From: Harmonia axyridis
Taxonomy: Eukaryota; Arthropoda; Insecta; Coleoptera; Coccinellidae
DNA length: 64,000 bases
NCBI RefSeq assembly: GCF_914767665.1
Contig: NC_059508.1
Coordinates: forward strand, 20,000,001-20,064,000
Reading direction: 5' to 3'
Position numbers and translations under genes: made by a program. The notes below the pieces were generated by a model. The model ran no database searches. It saw only the letters and a list, made by a program, of their open reading frames with translations, and was not told where the DNA came from. Shown here piece after piece: positions 1 to 10,462 of the stretch; position 1 is the first letter of the stretch; the number at the start of each line of letters is the position of its first letter.

Positions 1-2
1 TT

Positions 3-2222
3 GATGAATGTAGTGGTTGCGCGATTGATCTGGGTTTCTCTGACCACTTGGGCATAGAGACTGAATTTGTTTGTGACGTAGGAACACAGAGAGTTAGTAA
101 TGTGACTGTGTGTAGACCACTTACTAGGATGGGAATGGATACTCTCAAATATCTGGTGAGGGATATTTGTTGGGATTTTATAGAGGATACTAATATTGGT
201 ACTGAGAGCAAGTTTGATATGTTTATTACATTTATAAAGAATTGTGTAGATTTATCGTTTCCGCCAAAAACATATAAGCATTCTGTTAACTCCTTGCCTA
301 TTTCTTGGTTCAGTAATGATCTGAAGAATATGCGCGAGAGATTAATTTTTTACATAGATCTTGTTGAAGTTTATAAGACACCTAATTCGAAGAAAATAGT
401 AAGTGAATATCAAAAATTATATCGACGCGAAATCAAGATTGCAAAAAAGCAATACAATGACAACTATATCCGGAAACACAATTATAATCCAAGATCTGTA
501 TGGAATGTTGTCAAAAGTAATACCAATCTGTTGAAGAAAAAAATTACATGTAAAAATAATATCCCCGCCAATAAATTCAACCAATTTTTCATTGATGCAC
601 CCAAAGAGATCATCACGAATATACCACCATCTAGAAAGTCATCAGCGGAATTCATGAATAATTACTGTAGTTCAATAGGGTCCAAATTACATGATATACG
701 GTTTAAGTTCTCCCTTGTATCTGAGGCTTTGGTTAGAGATATCATTTCAAAACTGAATAATAAGAGTAGTCGAGACTATTATGGATTCAATACCAAAATA
801 CTGAAGAGTCTTGTGAATGAATTAATTGGTCCACTTACCAAATTGATCAATTTATGCTTGAAAAATAACATCTTCCCGAAAATACTTAAGGTAGCAAGAG
901 TTGTTCCTGTTCATAAAAAGGGTTCAGTGCAGTTGGTCAACAACTATAGACCAATATCGATTGTACCATTATTCTCGAAAGTCTTGGAAAAGGTTATGCA
1001 GCTGCAGTTAACCTCATATTTTGAGAACAATTGCCTCTTTAATAGCTCCCAATTCGGTTTCAGAGGCGGCCTCTCTACAACTGCTGCCATAACAGAGCTT
1101 ATGAAAATAATTAATGAAGGTTATAGTGATGGTTTATACGTGGGTGGACTTTTCTGTGACTTGAGCAAGGCTTTTGATTGCGTGTCTACAGAGCATCTTA
1201 TTTATAAATTACAGAGGTATCGGTTTGATCAGGGTGCAATTGACCTTTTGGGCTCATATCTGTCTGATAGGGTGCAGTGTGTTGATCTCGGGGGAGATAT
1301 TTCTGACTTGTCGAGTGTTGATTGTGGTGTGCCACAGGGATCGGTTCTCGGACCGCTTCTTTTTCTCATCTACGTCAATGATCTTGTAAGTTGTGACCCC
1401 GATGCGGACTTTGTTCTTTTTGCTGATGACACAACTGTGCTCAAAAAGGCTCAGTCTAGAGTGCATATACTTCAGATTTTGAGAGAGTTGTCTTCTGTTG
1501 TTTCGGAATGGTTCAATAGCAACCAGCTCAGCTTGAATGAAACGAAGACAGTGTATATGTATTTTTCAATGAGAGATCTAGAAGGAATGAATTCACTTGA
1601 GCCAATCAAATTTTTAGGTGTACATATGGAGGGTAATTTGTCATGGAATGCTCACATCGATAAGGTCTGGAACTCTATTACGTCAGGTGTTTTTGCATTA
1701 CGATCATTAACTGAGGTTGTATCGGATTCTGTATTATTGTCTGTGTATCGTGGATTCATAGAATCTAGAATAACATATGGTATTTTGTGCTGGGGTCATG
1801 ATGCAGGTGTGAAACGACTCTTTGGATTGCAAAGAAAGGCTATCAGAGTTTTGGGTAGACTTAATTACAGAGATGAATGCAAACATGTGTTTCAAGTTGA
1901 AAAAATACTTACTGTCCCGTGTCTGTTCATTTTTCAATGTTTGTTGTTTGTAAAGTCGCATATAGAGGAATATAGAACACACCAGGATATTCATGCACAT
2001 AACACACGCAGAAGAGATCTAATTTATCCTGATTTCCATAGAATCAATAGGATAAAATGCGGTGTAACTTACTATGGGCCTAAGCTTTTCAACAGCCTGC
2101 CACCCACGGTGAGGGCGATGCCTAATAAACAATTCAAGCTTTGTTTGAAGGAATATTTGCTGAGTAAATGTTTCTTTTCTTTAGATGAATATTATTTGAA
2201 TGATTTTCAGGATTTTTCATAA
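3..2222 (+). CDS. LINE ORF2, 5' part outside window (endonuclease end + reverse transcriptase)
   Basis: The frame is open from base 3 to a TAA at 2220-2222, about 740 codons without a stop. A Met at 48 is not the true start: the codons before it still encode the end of an AP-like endonuclease (FSDHLGI, with the family's SDH motif). The reverse transcriptase follows: NNYRPISIVPLFSK, QFGFRGGLST, motif A FCDLSKAFDC, GVPQGSVLGPLLF, and motif C FADDT with both aspartates. After it come the thumb region (SRITYGILCWG) and a basic tail. There is no RNase H. The enzyme would copy the element's RNA at nicked chromosomal DNA. I place it in the CR1/Jockey group from the motif wording and the lack of RNase H. 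With no visible lesion it may be a young copy. Confidence 0.9.
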   Translation, partial: DECSGCAIDLGFSDHLGIETEFVCDVGTQRVSNVTVCRPLTRMGMDTLKYLVRDICWDFIEDTNIGTESKFDMFITFIKNCVDLSFPPKTYKHSVNSLPISWFSNDLKNMRERLIFYIDLVEVYKTPNSKKIVSEYQKLYRREIKIAKKQYNDNYIRKHNYNPRSVWNVVKSNTNLLKKKITCKNNIPANKFNQFFIDAPKEIITNIPPSRKSSAEFMNNYCSSIGSKLHDIRFKFSLVSEALVRDIISKLNNKSSRDYYGFNTKILKSLVNELIGPLTKLINLCLKNNIFPKILKVARVVPVHKKGSVQLVNNYRPISIVPLFSKVLEKVMQLQLTSYFENNCLFNSSQFGFRGGLSTTAAITELMKIINEGYSDGLYVGGLFCDLSKAFDCVSTEHLIYKLQRYRFDQGAIDLLGSYLSDRVQCVDLGGDISDLSSVDCGVPQGSVLGPLLFLIYVNDLVSCDPDADFVLFADDTTVLKKAQSRVHILQILRELSSVVSEWFNSNQLSLNETKTVYMYFSMRDLEGMNSLEPIKFLGVHMEGNLSWNAHIDKVWNSITSGVFALRSLTEVVSDSVLLSVYRGFIESRITYGILCWGHDAGVKRLFGLQRKAIRVLGRLNYRDECKHVFQVEKILTVPCLFIFQCLLFVKSHIEEYRTHQDIHAHNTRRRDLIYPDFHRINRIKCGVTYYGPKLFNSLPPTVRAMPNKQFKLCLKEYLLSKCFFSLDEYYLNDFQDFS

Positions 2223-2325
2223 GTATATAAGTATAAATATTTTTCCTTTTGTAATTGACGTATGTAAGCATTGTTAAAAATGTAATAGCATGAATAAAAT
2301 ATTGTTATTGTTATTGTTATTGTTA
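2223..2325 (+). other. 3' UTR and tail of the first LINE
   Basis: A short AT-rich 3' UTR carries AATAAA at 2293-2298. It is followed directly by four or so TTATTG units (about 2300-2324). A poly(A) signal next to a short tandem repeat instead of poly(A) is the usual end of many insect LINEs. Sequence of another retroelement starts right after it. Confidence 0.65.
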
Positions 2326-2790
2326 GGTATTGAACTAGACGAAACGCTTAATTTCCATCGCCATATTAAAGCTCAAGTTCTTAAAGGATACGCCATCAAA
2401 AAGAAACTGCATCCTCTATTGTGCAGTAAGAGTATGCTAAATGAGAAAAATAAACTGCCCCTTTACAAAACTTACATCCGGCCAGTAGTCACATACGCTT
2501 CTCCGGCATTTTGTCACCTTAGGCCTTTTCCTATGTGGCCTTTTCAAAACTTGCAGAATAAAATCCTCTGACTGGCCTTGAACAAGCCATACTACACAAA
2601 ACTATCGAAACTACACGAACTCGCGGATATTCCAACCATACGCGAGTACCTTAATGAAGTGTCTAGCGATTTCTACGAATTCCAGTGTAATTCAAACGAA
2701 CTGACTAAACAAATTACAAAAACGCGACTCCACGCATCCACTCACCCCCTCCCGTACCAATTCCTTCCCATATTCCTTAAATCCCCCTAA
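2326..2790 (+). pseudogene. Jockey-like RT carboxy-terminal fragment
   Basis: This is the C-terminal end of a Jockey-type reverse transcriptase. Readable pieces are GIELDETLNFHRHI (start of the thumb), NKLPLYKTYIRPVVTYASP (the conserved LY-xx-IRPV-TYASPA block) and DIPTIREYLNEV near the end. A TGA at about 2569-2571 interrupts the frame, which then reads on in the same phase to a TAA at 2788-2790. The RT core and everything upstream are missing, so this is a 5'-truncated dead copy lying directly behind the first LINE's tail. It differs from that LINE in sequence and is not its continuation. Confidence 0.8.
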
Positions 2791-2821
2791 AAACCCTTCC
2801 CAACGGCAACACCCAAAAACC

Positions 2822-3330
2822 CCCTATGACCACACCGCAGAGTTCTAGACCATTTCTGTGTTAGTTTTCGACCACTAATAATAGTGGCCGCTCTACATAA
2901 AAATTTTATATAAAACTTGAGCGAGATGAGTGATTAGTACTTACTTTCGTACCGTACCGTTGACATCACTGACCATCACTCAGATGGGTTTCAGATGAGG
3001 TTAGAAACTAATGAGTAAATAAAATACAAAACACCGACCACCAGTGGTCGAGAAATAAATATAATCAAATTGGTTCTCGACCGCGAATAAATAAAAGGTA
3101 GAAATAAGTGTTTCGACGTTAATTCGGTGGTCGCAAACTAATATTCAGAAAGTAGATAAATGAATGAATCAGGGTATCAAAAAAAAAACGAAAATGATCC
3201 AACAGAAATATATCGGTTGAAATAAACAATTATTGAAGTAACATATAGGTTCTCGACCACTTTGGTCGAGAAATAAAAGACACAAATTTTCCAATACCAG
3301 TTCGCGACCGCCAAATATTGAACAAAAAAA
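2822..3330. repeat. Gene-free stretch with repeated TTCTCGACC / GGTCGAGAA motif
   Basis: No coding potential is seen. The stretch carries several copies and variants of TTCTCGACC in both orientations: TTTTCGACCAC (about 2866), GACCACCAGTGGTCGAGAA (3037-3055), TTCTCGACCGCGA (about 3074), GGTGGTCGC (about 3127) and TTCGCGACCG (about 3301). At 3250-3272 two copies face each other as a 9-bp stem with a 5-base loop. More copies lie at about 3659, 10140 and 10215, on the far side of the I-clade LINE, which suggests the LINE landed inside this sequence. Its identity is unknown. Confidence 0.5.
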
Positions 3331-3696
3331 TTTACATTAATTTGCTTCTTGATTGAAATACACTCAAAAATATCTCTTTCCCCCTCTGGGTCCGGGGGTA
3401 GAATAGGCCCAAGGAAGCCTCTACCGGTCGTAAAAGGCGACTAAATGAGGCACTTTTCCCACCTCCTAACCAAATTCCTGTATCCTTCTGCTTCCCCATC
3501 ACCAAAGGAGTAAACCTTTTGAAATCCGCAATTTTAAGGTGTTTGCCGTGCTGATGGGATGCATGGCACTGCGTGAACGTGTCGCTAACGGCTACCTCCG
3601 GATACCTGGCGCCCTTCGGTTGTATTTTAGCCCTTCCGTAGTAAGCCTGCTCTGCTTCGGTCGAGAATATTTCAGAGCTCACTCGTGGGATTACAT
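3331..3696 (+). other. 5' UTR of the I-clade LINE
   Basis: A GC-richer, non-coding stretch precedes ORF1. It holds a C/G-rich block at about 3378-3440 (TCCGGGGGTAGAATAGGCCC and on) that looks like a structured 5' leader. The open frames seen here on both strands show no family motif. Such elements usually carry an internal promoter in this region, but I see no decisive promoter motif. Confidence 0.5.
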
Positions 3697-5042
3697 ATGG
3701 AAATTGATTGTGTACCTCAAAAGGAGGCACCCGTCCTCCTTAAAACGGGCAGTGCTGAGAGTTCACTCAAAAAGTTCTCAAACCCAGTTTCCTGCACAAC
3801 AAAGGTGACGGTGGAGCACATTCCCCGGTTCCTGATTGTGAAAAAATAGACAATGGTGATTTTTTCAAGTTAAGTCCTTTCATCATACAGAAGACTATCT
3901 ACGGATTTATTGGAGAAACGAATAGTATAAGAAAAGTAAAAGAAGGTATCTTGGTGGAGACACGAACGGACGCACAATCTAATAGACTAATGAAAGTGAC
4001 AAATTTCGCTGACTATCCTGTGACGGTTATCCCACATGGTACTTTGAATAGTAGTAAAGGAATCGTTTACTGCAAAGATCTAATGAATTGTTCTGAGGAA
4101 GAAATACAAGAAGAGCTCAAAGAGATCGGAGTAATGAAGGTAAAAAGAATTAAAATAAGGAAAGATGGAAAGTTAACTGACACACCAAACCATATATTAA
4201 CATTCAACAAACCAAAGTTACCTAGTGATATAAAGGTTGCCATGTATAAGCTCGAAATCCGTCCCTATATTCCAGCACCAGTAAGGTGCTATAGATGCCA
4301 AAAGTTGGGACATACAACCATAAGCTGTAATAATGAACCAAGGTGTGCATGCGGAAAACAACCACATGAAGATAGCCCCTGTGAATCATCCCCAGTGTGT
4401 GTGAATTGTAATGGATCTCACTCTGCAGGATATAAAAGATGTCCTGCATACAAAACAGAATTTGCAATATAGAAAATACGTGTCACTGAAAAATTGAGCT
4501 ACTTTGAGGCCAAAAAAAAAGTAATTGTTAACATGCCTAGGCAGAATATATCATACGTTCAAGCGTTGCAAAAAGAAAAAACGACAGAGGAGAACATTAT
4601 CAGCAAAATTCTACCTGCCCTCGAGAACGTTATGAAAAAATGTGTATCCGAACTAATAGGGAACATTTATCAAACTCAGGCATCTATATCTAACCCCAGA
4701 ATACCGAAAGTACACGAGATTATGGCTACACGTTCAAGAACTGGATCTGAAGCATCCAATGTGTCAAAAAGAAAGGCAACTTCACCTGTTGAAGAATCAG
4801 ATATTTCAGATACAAGCCAACAGTCAAGTGATCCTCAACACCACAAAAATCCCTGCAGAAGAGGAGGAAGAAAAGGGAGACCTAAAAAAGATATCGGAGG
4901 ACCATCAAATTCGAAGAAGGAGCCATCTAAAACCGAGAAAACTAGCTCACCAATTAAGAATTGGGATAACTCATTAGTACAGCAATTGAAACCTCCCGAT
5001 GGTTTCTCACAGAAACCAGACTTGTCTCAAACGAAAACATAG
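3697..5042 (+). pseudogene. I-clade ORF1, gag-like nucleic-acid-binding protein (broken)
   Basis: The likely start is ATG 3697: the frame reads on through KVTVEHIPRFLIVKK, a typical block of this family. A one-base shift in the A-run at about 3842 then moves the frame to NGDFFKLSPFIIQK. Further on come the conserved middle block (TPNHILTFNKPKLPS) and CCHC knuckles: CYRCQKLGHTTISC, CACGKQPHEDSPC and CVNCNGSHSAGYKRC. A TAG at 4470-4472 breaks the frame just after the knuckles; the same phase then runs to a TAG ending at 5042. The tail is rich in S, K and P and lysine-rich, fitting RNA binding. The protein would coat the element RNA. Confidence 0.82.
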
Positions 5043-5121
5043 GAATAGTGGACATCTCACACAGCATTGTGGTCAAATCTCTATATACGAGTAGTCCAGT
5101 TACAAAATTCACAACATCAAA

Positions 5122-6788
5122 ATGTCACAAACATATAAAATACTACAATGGAACTGTAGAGGTGTATTATTACGATACTGTGATCTAAAATTACTCATTC
5201 AAGAGTACGACCCTATGTGCATCAGCCTACAAGAATCTCACCTGAAACCTCATCAGCACTTATCTGTTACGAATTACAATATTGTAAGAGGAGATTCAAC
5301 GTTGAATCAGAGAGCTTCAGGAGGTGTTGCCATCCTTCTGAGAAAAGATGTTTACTACAGGGAAGTATATCTCGATACTGAACTACAAGCTGTTGCTGTT
5401 GAGGTGCACTTTCCGTTCAAAATAACTCTGTGCAGCATTTATTTGCCTGACGATGATTGGGGTCTTAGAGATTTGGATATATTGTTGGGACAATTACCTT
5501 CTCCTGTAATACTCATGGGGGACTTCAACGCTCATAACACATTATGGGGATCAAGAAGAACAGACAGAAGAGGTAGAAGAATTGAAAATTGGCTGGAAAG
5601 AGATAACATATCCCTTTTAAACACTGGATCACCTACTCACATGAATGCAACAAGTCATACCTTCTCAGCGATAGACCTCACAATAACATCAAGCAACATT
5701 TTATCTGACCTGACATGGAATGTAAGTGATGATCTTCATGATAGTGACCACTTCCCAATAATCATCGAGTTTAACAAAGAACAGAGGGCCCGAAATGCCC
5801 CGAAACGTTGGATCATTGAAAAAGCAAACTGGTCAAGGTTCGCTGAAACTCTGACCCCTCCAGATGTGACTGATGTAAGTTCTGTTACCCAGGCTATACT
5901 GAATGCTGCAGAAGATAGTATCCCAAAGACCAGCGGCAGCATAACAAAGCGTACTGTACCGTGGTGGAACACCGAAGTTCACCACTTAATCAGACAGAGA
6001 AAGTCCGCTCTTAATCGTTTCAAGAGGCATCCAAATATCGAGAACCTTATAGCTTTCAAAAAGGCCAGAGCGGAAGCAAAGAGGAAGATACTGGAGAGCA
6101 AACGGAATAGCTGGAGAGAATATACTGCTTCAATAACCACTGATGAGAGTCCTTCAAGAATGTGGAAGAAAGTGAAATCAATATCTGGTAAATACAATGC
6201 AAACCCATTGATATGCTTGAAAATTGATGGAAATAATACTGACAACCCAGATAATATAGCCGAAAGTCTTGCAGATTTCTACGAGGGGATGAGCAGCTCT
6301 ACTAATTATAGCAGATCGTTTCTTGAAATTAAAGCGAATAGAGAACATGAACTAGATTTCGCTTCTGGTGAGATGCTTGAATACAACTTGCCTTTCACAC
6401 TGGCGGAGCTAGAGGAAGCACTGAGCCAACTGATGAAATCTGCACCAGGCCAAGATGAAATCAGAAATGAAATGCTGAAAAACATGCCTCCAATAATGAT
6501 AGAAAAATTGCTGGAATTGTTCAATAACCTGTGGAATCAGTGTACCTACCCTCAGGAGTGGAAGGAGGCCATTGTGGTGCCAATCCTGAAACAAAACAAA
6601 GATCCCCTGAATCCGTCAAGCTATAGACCAGTCAGCCTAACGAGCTGTTTGGGAAAAGCCTTGGAAAAACTGGTGAATGCCCGTCTTGATTGGTATCTAG
6701 AAAACAAAAACATCATTTCCCCATTTCAGTCAGGTTTTCGAGGAGGTAGATCCACCATGGATAATCTTATTATCCTAGAAGATGAGAT
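5122..6788 (+). pseudogene. I-clade ORF2, endonuclease and first half of RT
   Basis: It begins at ATG 5122, 79 bases after ORF1. The endonuclease spans about residues 5-220: LQWNCRGVL at the start, CISLQESHLKP (catalytic Glu), LMGDFNAHNTLWGS, AIDLTITSS and HDSDHFPII (catalytic His). A linker with PWWNTEVHHLIRQRKSALN leads into the RT: APGQDEIRNEMLKNM, PSSYRPVSLTSCLGKALE and PFQSGFRGGRSTMDNL. Coding stops being meaningful at 6788, where a foreign element starts. Removing that insert and one copy of the duplicated AGAAGATGAGAT restores the phase into the next segment (LEDEI followed by QDAFM). Confidence 0.88.
6777..6788 (+). repeat. Target-site duplication, left copy (12 bp)
   Basis: AGAAGATGAGAT is repeated exactly at 7318-7329, flanking the antisense LINE fragment. 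Inside the I-clade ORF2 this places the junction to the base. Confidence 0.92.
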
Positions 6789-7317
6789 TATTATTATTAT
6801 TATTTGAACTGGGGTCGTTTTGCTTCGGTGAGCCTTCCGGGAACTGCGACCATGCAGATCTTTTGTTCACTACCCTACTCATTCATAGAAACCCAGGGAG
6901 GTCGTCAACGACGTTAATAAAATTGACAACCTCCCTAGGGGCCTTGGCCATTACCTCTCTGGTATCCAGGACCGGCTTGCCCATGTGAATGGTTCTTAGG
7001 CCAGCCAGCTCTGGACACTTGCATATCAAGTGTTCAGAAGTTTCTACTTCCGATCCACAGAGCCTGCAAATCTCGTCTGCTGACTTACCCATACGGTACA
7101 AATGATGTTTGTACCGACAGTGCCCCGTCAGCAGTCCCACCATCACCCGAAGCTCCGCTCGTGACAGCTTCAGGAGTTTTCTGGTGTAAGTAGGTGAAAT
7201 CTTCACGAATTTCTTTGCCTGAGCAAGTCTAGGAGTGTTAGTCCAGTGGATTGTCCTACTGTTCAACTCCCATAGCTGGACCGCAGCTTTGTATTGGCCT
7301 TTCTGTGGGATAGGAAA
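6789..7317 (-). mobile_element. 5'-truncated LINE fragment nested in the I-clade element
   Basis: A 529-bp insertion between two perfect 12-bp repeats. Read on the minus strand it encodes the last part of an ORF2: AELRVMVGLLTGHCRYKHHL, then a CCHC finger CRLCGSEVETSEHLICKC, then a short tail. It has a brief 3' UTR and an (AAT)n tail at its left end (6789-6806 on the plus strand). The frame upstream is open to the insertion edge, as expected for target-primed reverse transcription that stopped early. The 3' zinc-finger block is typical of RNase H-bearing LINE ORF2 ends. The source family differs from its host element. Confidence 0.88.
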
Positions 7318-7329
7318 AGAAGATGAGAT

Positions 7330-8389
7330 ACAGGATGCATTCATGAGAAGAGAACACGCGGTGGCAGTATTCTTCGACATAAAGGGAGCTTACGATATGA
7401 CCTGGCCCTATAATATTTTAAAGAATTATTTGACTCCGGATTTAGAGGTACATTGCCAAAGTTCATCGGATCTTTTTTGAGGGAAAGGAAATTTAGAGTG
7501 AGAGTTGGCAACCATCTGTCCCCGCTGAGACAATTTGAAAACGGAATATCACAGGGTTCCACGCTGAGCTGCAAATTATTCGATCTTGCCAAAAACAAAA
7601 TAGTAGAGGGTATAGACGATGAAATAATAACACGTCTTTTTGTAGATGATTTGGCTATAATATGCAGTGGCAAATCAGTGGATGCAATAGTGAAAAAACT
7701 TCAGCTGGCTATTAACAGAATTATAAAAAATGGCACTGATATAGGTTATGAATTCGTGTGGGAAAAGACCTTTTGTAGGTATGCATTTCTGTCGACTCAG
7801 AAAACCCCACCCTGATCCGAAGCTCTATATTAATAATAACCTCATTAAATGTTCTGATAGCGTGAAATTTCTAGGGCTTACCTTTGATTCAAAGTTGACA
7901 TGGAAGAAGCACGTCGAGAACATAAAAAATAAATGCAAAAAATCACTTAATCTGCTCAAGGTACTGGGACATACAAAATGGGGAGCCGAGTCAAAGAGCT
8001 TACTGCAGGTATATCAAGCGGTGATTCTTTCTCGAATAGATTATGGATGTCTAGTGTACTCCTCTGCACGGAAATCAGTGCTGAAGAAACTAGATACCAT
8101 TCATCACTTGGGACTACGATATTGCTTGGGAGCATTTCCAACGAGCCCTAGGTATAGCCTTTATGCTGAAGCTGAATCTATGCCTCTTGAAATCAGAAGA
8201 AAGAAATTCTTAGCGCAATATATGTTGAAACTGAAATCTTTTCCAACCAACCCGAACCATAGAATCCTTCAACAAGAACAAAAAATAGCCAAATATAGGA
8301 GGAGGCCAACTATAACACGTCCAGCTATAATTCGTTTCAATAAATACTTGGAAGAAGAAAACATTCTTGTGCCACAAATTTTTTCATAG
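7330..8389 (+). pseudogene. I-clade ORF2, second half of RT
   Basis: It continues directly after the insertion: FFDIKGAYDMTW is RT motif A with its aspartate. A frameshift near 7450 leads to RVRVGNHLSPLRQFENGISQGSTLSCKLFDLA (motif B). Then comes motif C, LFVDDLAII, with Val in place of the usual Ala before the two aspartates. A second frameshift near 7750-7815 leads to SVKFLGLTFDSKLTWKKHV and the thumb block VILSRIDYGCLVYSSA. A TAG at 8387-8389 ends this piece; the same phase continues into the RNase H segment. Confidence 0.85.
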
Positions 8390-9525
8390 AATATTCGCGA
8401 TAGACCTCCTTCTCTGATCTCAAGTACTAAGATCAGATTCGATATGGATAGGTTCAGCAAAAGAAATATAAACCATGAAGCAATAAGGCAGTCATTCAGT
8501 TTCCAACGGTCCGATTGTGGTTCCACCCAGTTTATTTACACAGATGGGTCAAAAACTGCAGATGGCGTTGGAAGTGCATTTTATACAAACAACGAGAGTC
8601 ATTCCTGGACACTTCATCCAATGTCCTCTGTCTACTTCGCTGAGCAATATGCGATATGGCAGGCCCTGTTATATTGTGCTGTTGGAAAGAGTTCAACTCG
8701 GATTATGATTGTAACCGATTCACGGAGCACACTGCAGTCACTTGCCCCAATATACGCTAAGGATCCTATAACTAGAAATATTAAATGTCTTCTCCTTTAC
8801 CTGCAGGAGCAGGAAGTTGACGTGACCGTTGTTTGGGCACCAAGCCACGTGGGAATAGAAGGAAATGAATGTGCGGACCAGGCTGCATATCAAGCAGCCC
8901 ACAATTCTAGCCAAGACCTGTGTCTACTGAAAAGAGCTGATGCATTGAGATTCGTAAATCAGAAGCTTGCCGAAGAATGGCAAGAAATGTGGTCGAACAA
9001 AAATACCAAACTAAAAATAATTCATCCATGCATCAATGCCTCTGTACCTACACATGAGTTCCAGATGACAAGAGAAGAAAGAACGAAAGTAACCCGACTC
9101 AGAATAGGCCATACCTTACATACACATGGATACCTTCTAAAGCCCGCCACTCACGAAGCGTTTCTTCTAGCGTTTGGTAGCTAGCGTCGAAGAGATTCCA
9201 GTCGGGCAGTCAAGTTCATACTCTGATTTACAGTCGTACGGCCGTGTCCCGAGCTGTCTGACTGGAATCTCTTCGACGCTAGCTACCAAACGCTGGAAGA
9301 AACGCTTCGTGAGTGGCGGGCATTAGAGGTGAGCAACAACCAATCTGCGTACATTGCAGGGAACCACTGACAGTGACTCACATAATCTGTGAATGCTCTG
9401 CATATAGAACTGCCAGAATTAACTGTAATATCGGACCTGAACTAAAGGATAACCTTTGTGGATTTCATGATATTAAAAACACAATTAGGTTTCTGAAAGA
9501 GATAAACGTATACAAACTTATCTAA
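8390..9525 (+). pseudogene. I-clade ORF2, RNase H domain and carboxy end
   Basis: It reads in the same phase as the RT segment after the stop at 8387. All four RNase H acidic positions are visible: FIYTDGSK (Asp), YFAEQYAIWQAL (Glu), IVTDSRSTLQSL (Asp) and SHVGIEGNECADQAA (His and Asp). After TLHTHGYLLK the frame is broken by a 190-bp fold-back (9137-9326). The end resumes as GEQQPICVHCREPL, a C-x2-C finger completed by THIICEC, and finishes at a TAA at 9523-9525. RNase H would remove the RNA strand during integration. The gene is dead here. Confidence 0.87.
9137..9326. repeat. 190-bp fold-back inserted in the RNase H gene
   Basis: Two arms of about 73 bp (9137-9209 and 9254-9326) are near-perfect reverse complements around a 44-bp spacer. 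The ends read TCTAAAGCCCGCCAC and GTGGCGGGCATTAGA. It interrupts the coding sequence between GYLLK and GEQQP, so it is an acquired insertion and not part of the LINE. It has no coding capacity. I could not fix a target-site duplication, so a MITE-like origin and a replication-error inverted duplication both remain possible. Confidence 0.8.
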
Positions 9526-9930
9526 AAGCTGCGTAGATAGATACTTTTCTCATTCACCTTATATGAAACCTATTGAGCCATTATAACGCGGGTATACTAC
9601 TCACTTACTCATCTTTCTATTTATTCATATATTTATCTCTTGTTTATTTATATTTATTTCTTATTTGTTTATATATTTATTTCTTATTTATTCATATATT
9701 CATTTCTTATTTGTTTATATATTTATTTATTTATATCTTCTACATCTATATGTGTGTATATGTTCATAACCATGTTTTAGTATCTGATCGTTTCTTTACT
9801 TGTTTCGTCTGGATTTGTTTTATATTGAGACTTTGTACAGGCAATGAACCTGAGCTTTCGAGCAGCTGAAATGATGAGTCTCAGGCGGTTAATGACCTCA
9901 GTAGTCGATGCCGAAGAGAAAAAAAAAATC
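9526..9930 (+). other. 3' UTR of I-clade LINE with T-rich minisatellite
   Basis: Non-coding. From about 9600 to 9745 the sequence is a degenerate tandem repeat of roughly 25 bp built from TATTTATTTCTTATTTGTT. After it comes ordinary sequence to an A-run (about 9922-9931). An open frame through the T-rich part encodes only aromatic low-complexity residues and I treat it as spurious. Confidence 0.5.
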
Positions 9931-10462
9931 TCTTATAGTTCATATAGAACGAAATTTACAAACATAATTAATTTAAAATAAGAAATAATTACTGTTTTCT
10001 GGTCATATATCACAAAGCACTTTTCTAAGAGATGACGAGAAAGAACCCTTTTCTATGATAGACGATGATAAACTAATTTTTAGCGTGAAAACTTTAACCT
10101 ATACTCCTACTATGCAAACTATTTTGGAAAGGGAAAATGGTCGAGAACACGTACGGCGGAAATATTTTGCACTACATGATATATTTTTATTATTATTTTA
10201 TCTCAAATCACAGGATGGTCGAGAGCCAGTGCCGGTCGGCTAACCAGTGCATTTACCCTATGTTGAAATACAGTTTTTTCAGGGTGGATGCATCCACCTT
10301 GACGAAGTAATTAGAAACGTAGGTATATTTAAAAAAGGTAGTAATCAATATATTGCTTATGGTTATTATTTCTCAGGTGTTTATTTAGTTAACATCATTA
10401 CCGAATACCACCCATTTATTGTATTATATTCAACACAAGTTGTGTAGCAATACTGCTATGCT
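9931..10462. other. Gene-free spacer between two elements
   Basis: No family signal on either strand. It contains two more GGTCGAG motifs (about 10140 and 10215), matching the motif cluster at 2822-3320. It is therefore probably the other half of the sequence the I-clade LINE inserted into. The weak frames here have no recognisable domain. Confidence 0.4.

Larger units (their letters stand above)
3331..9930 (+). mobile_element. I-clade LINE, near full length, with two nested insertions
   Basis: A two-ORF non-LTR element: 5' UTR (about 3331-3696), gag-like ORF1 (3697-5042), ORF2 with endonuclease, RT and RNase H (5122-9525), and an AT-rich 3' UTR ending near an A-rich run at about 9920-9930. 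RNase H after the RT together with CCHC knuckles in ORF1 marks the I group. The copy is dead: it has frameshifts, stop codons, an antisense LINE insertion (6789-7317) and a fold-back (9137-9326). I did not find its own target-site duplication, so both ends are approximate. Confidence 0.85.

Noticed and set aside
3332..3730. 132-residue minus-strand frame in the I-clade 5' UTR
   Set aside because: Antisense shadow of the leader, no motif; the GC-rich leader simply lacks stops.
9573..9869. 98-residue aromatic-rich frame
   Set aside because: It translates the T-rich minisatellite in the LINE 3' UTR; low complexity only.
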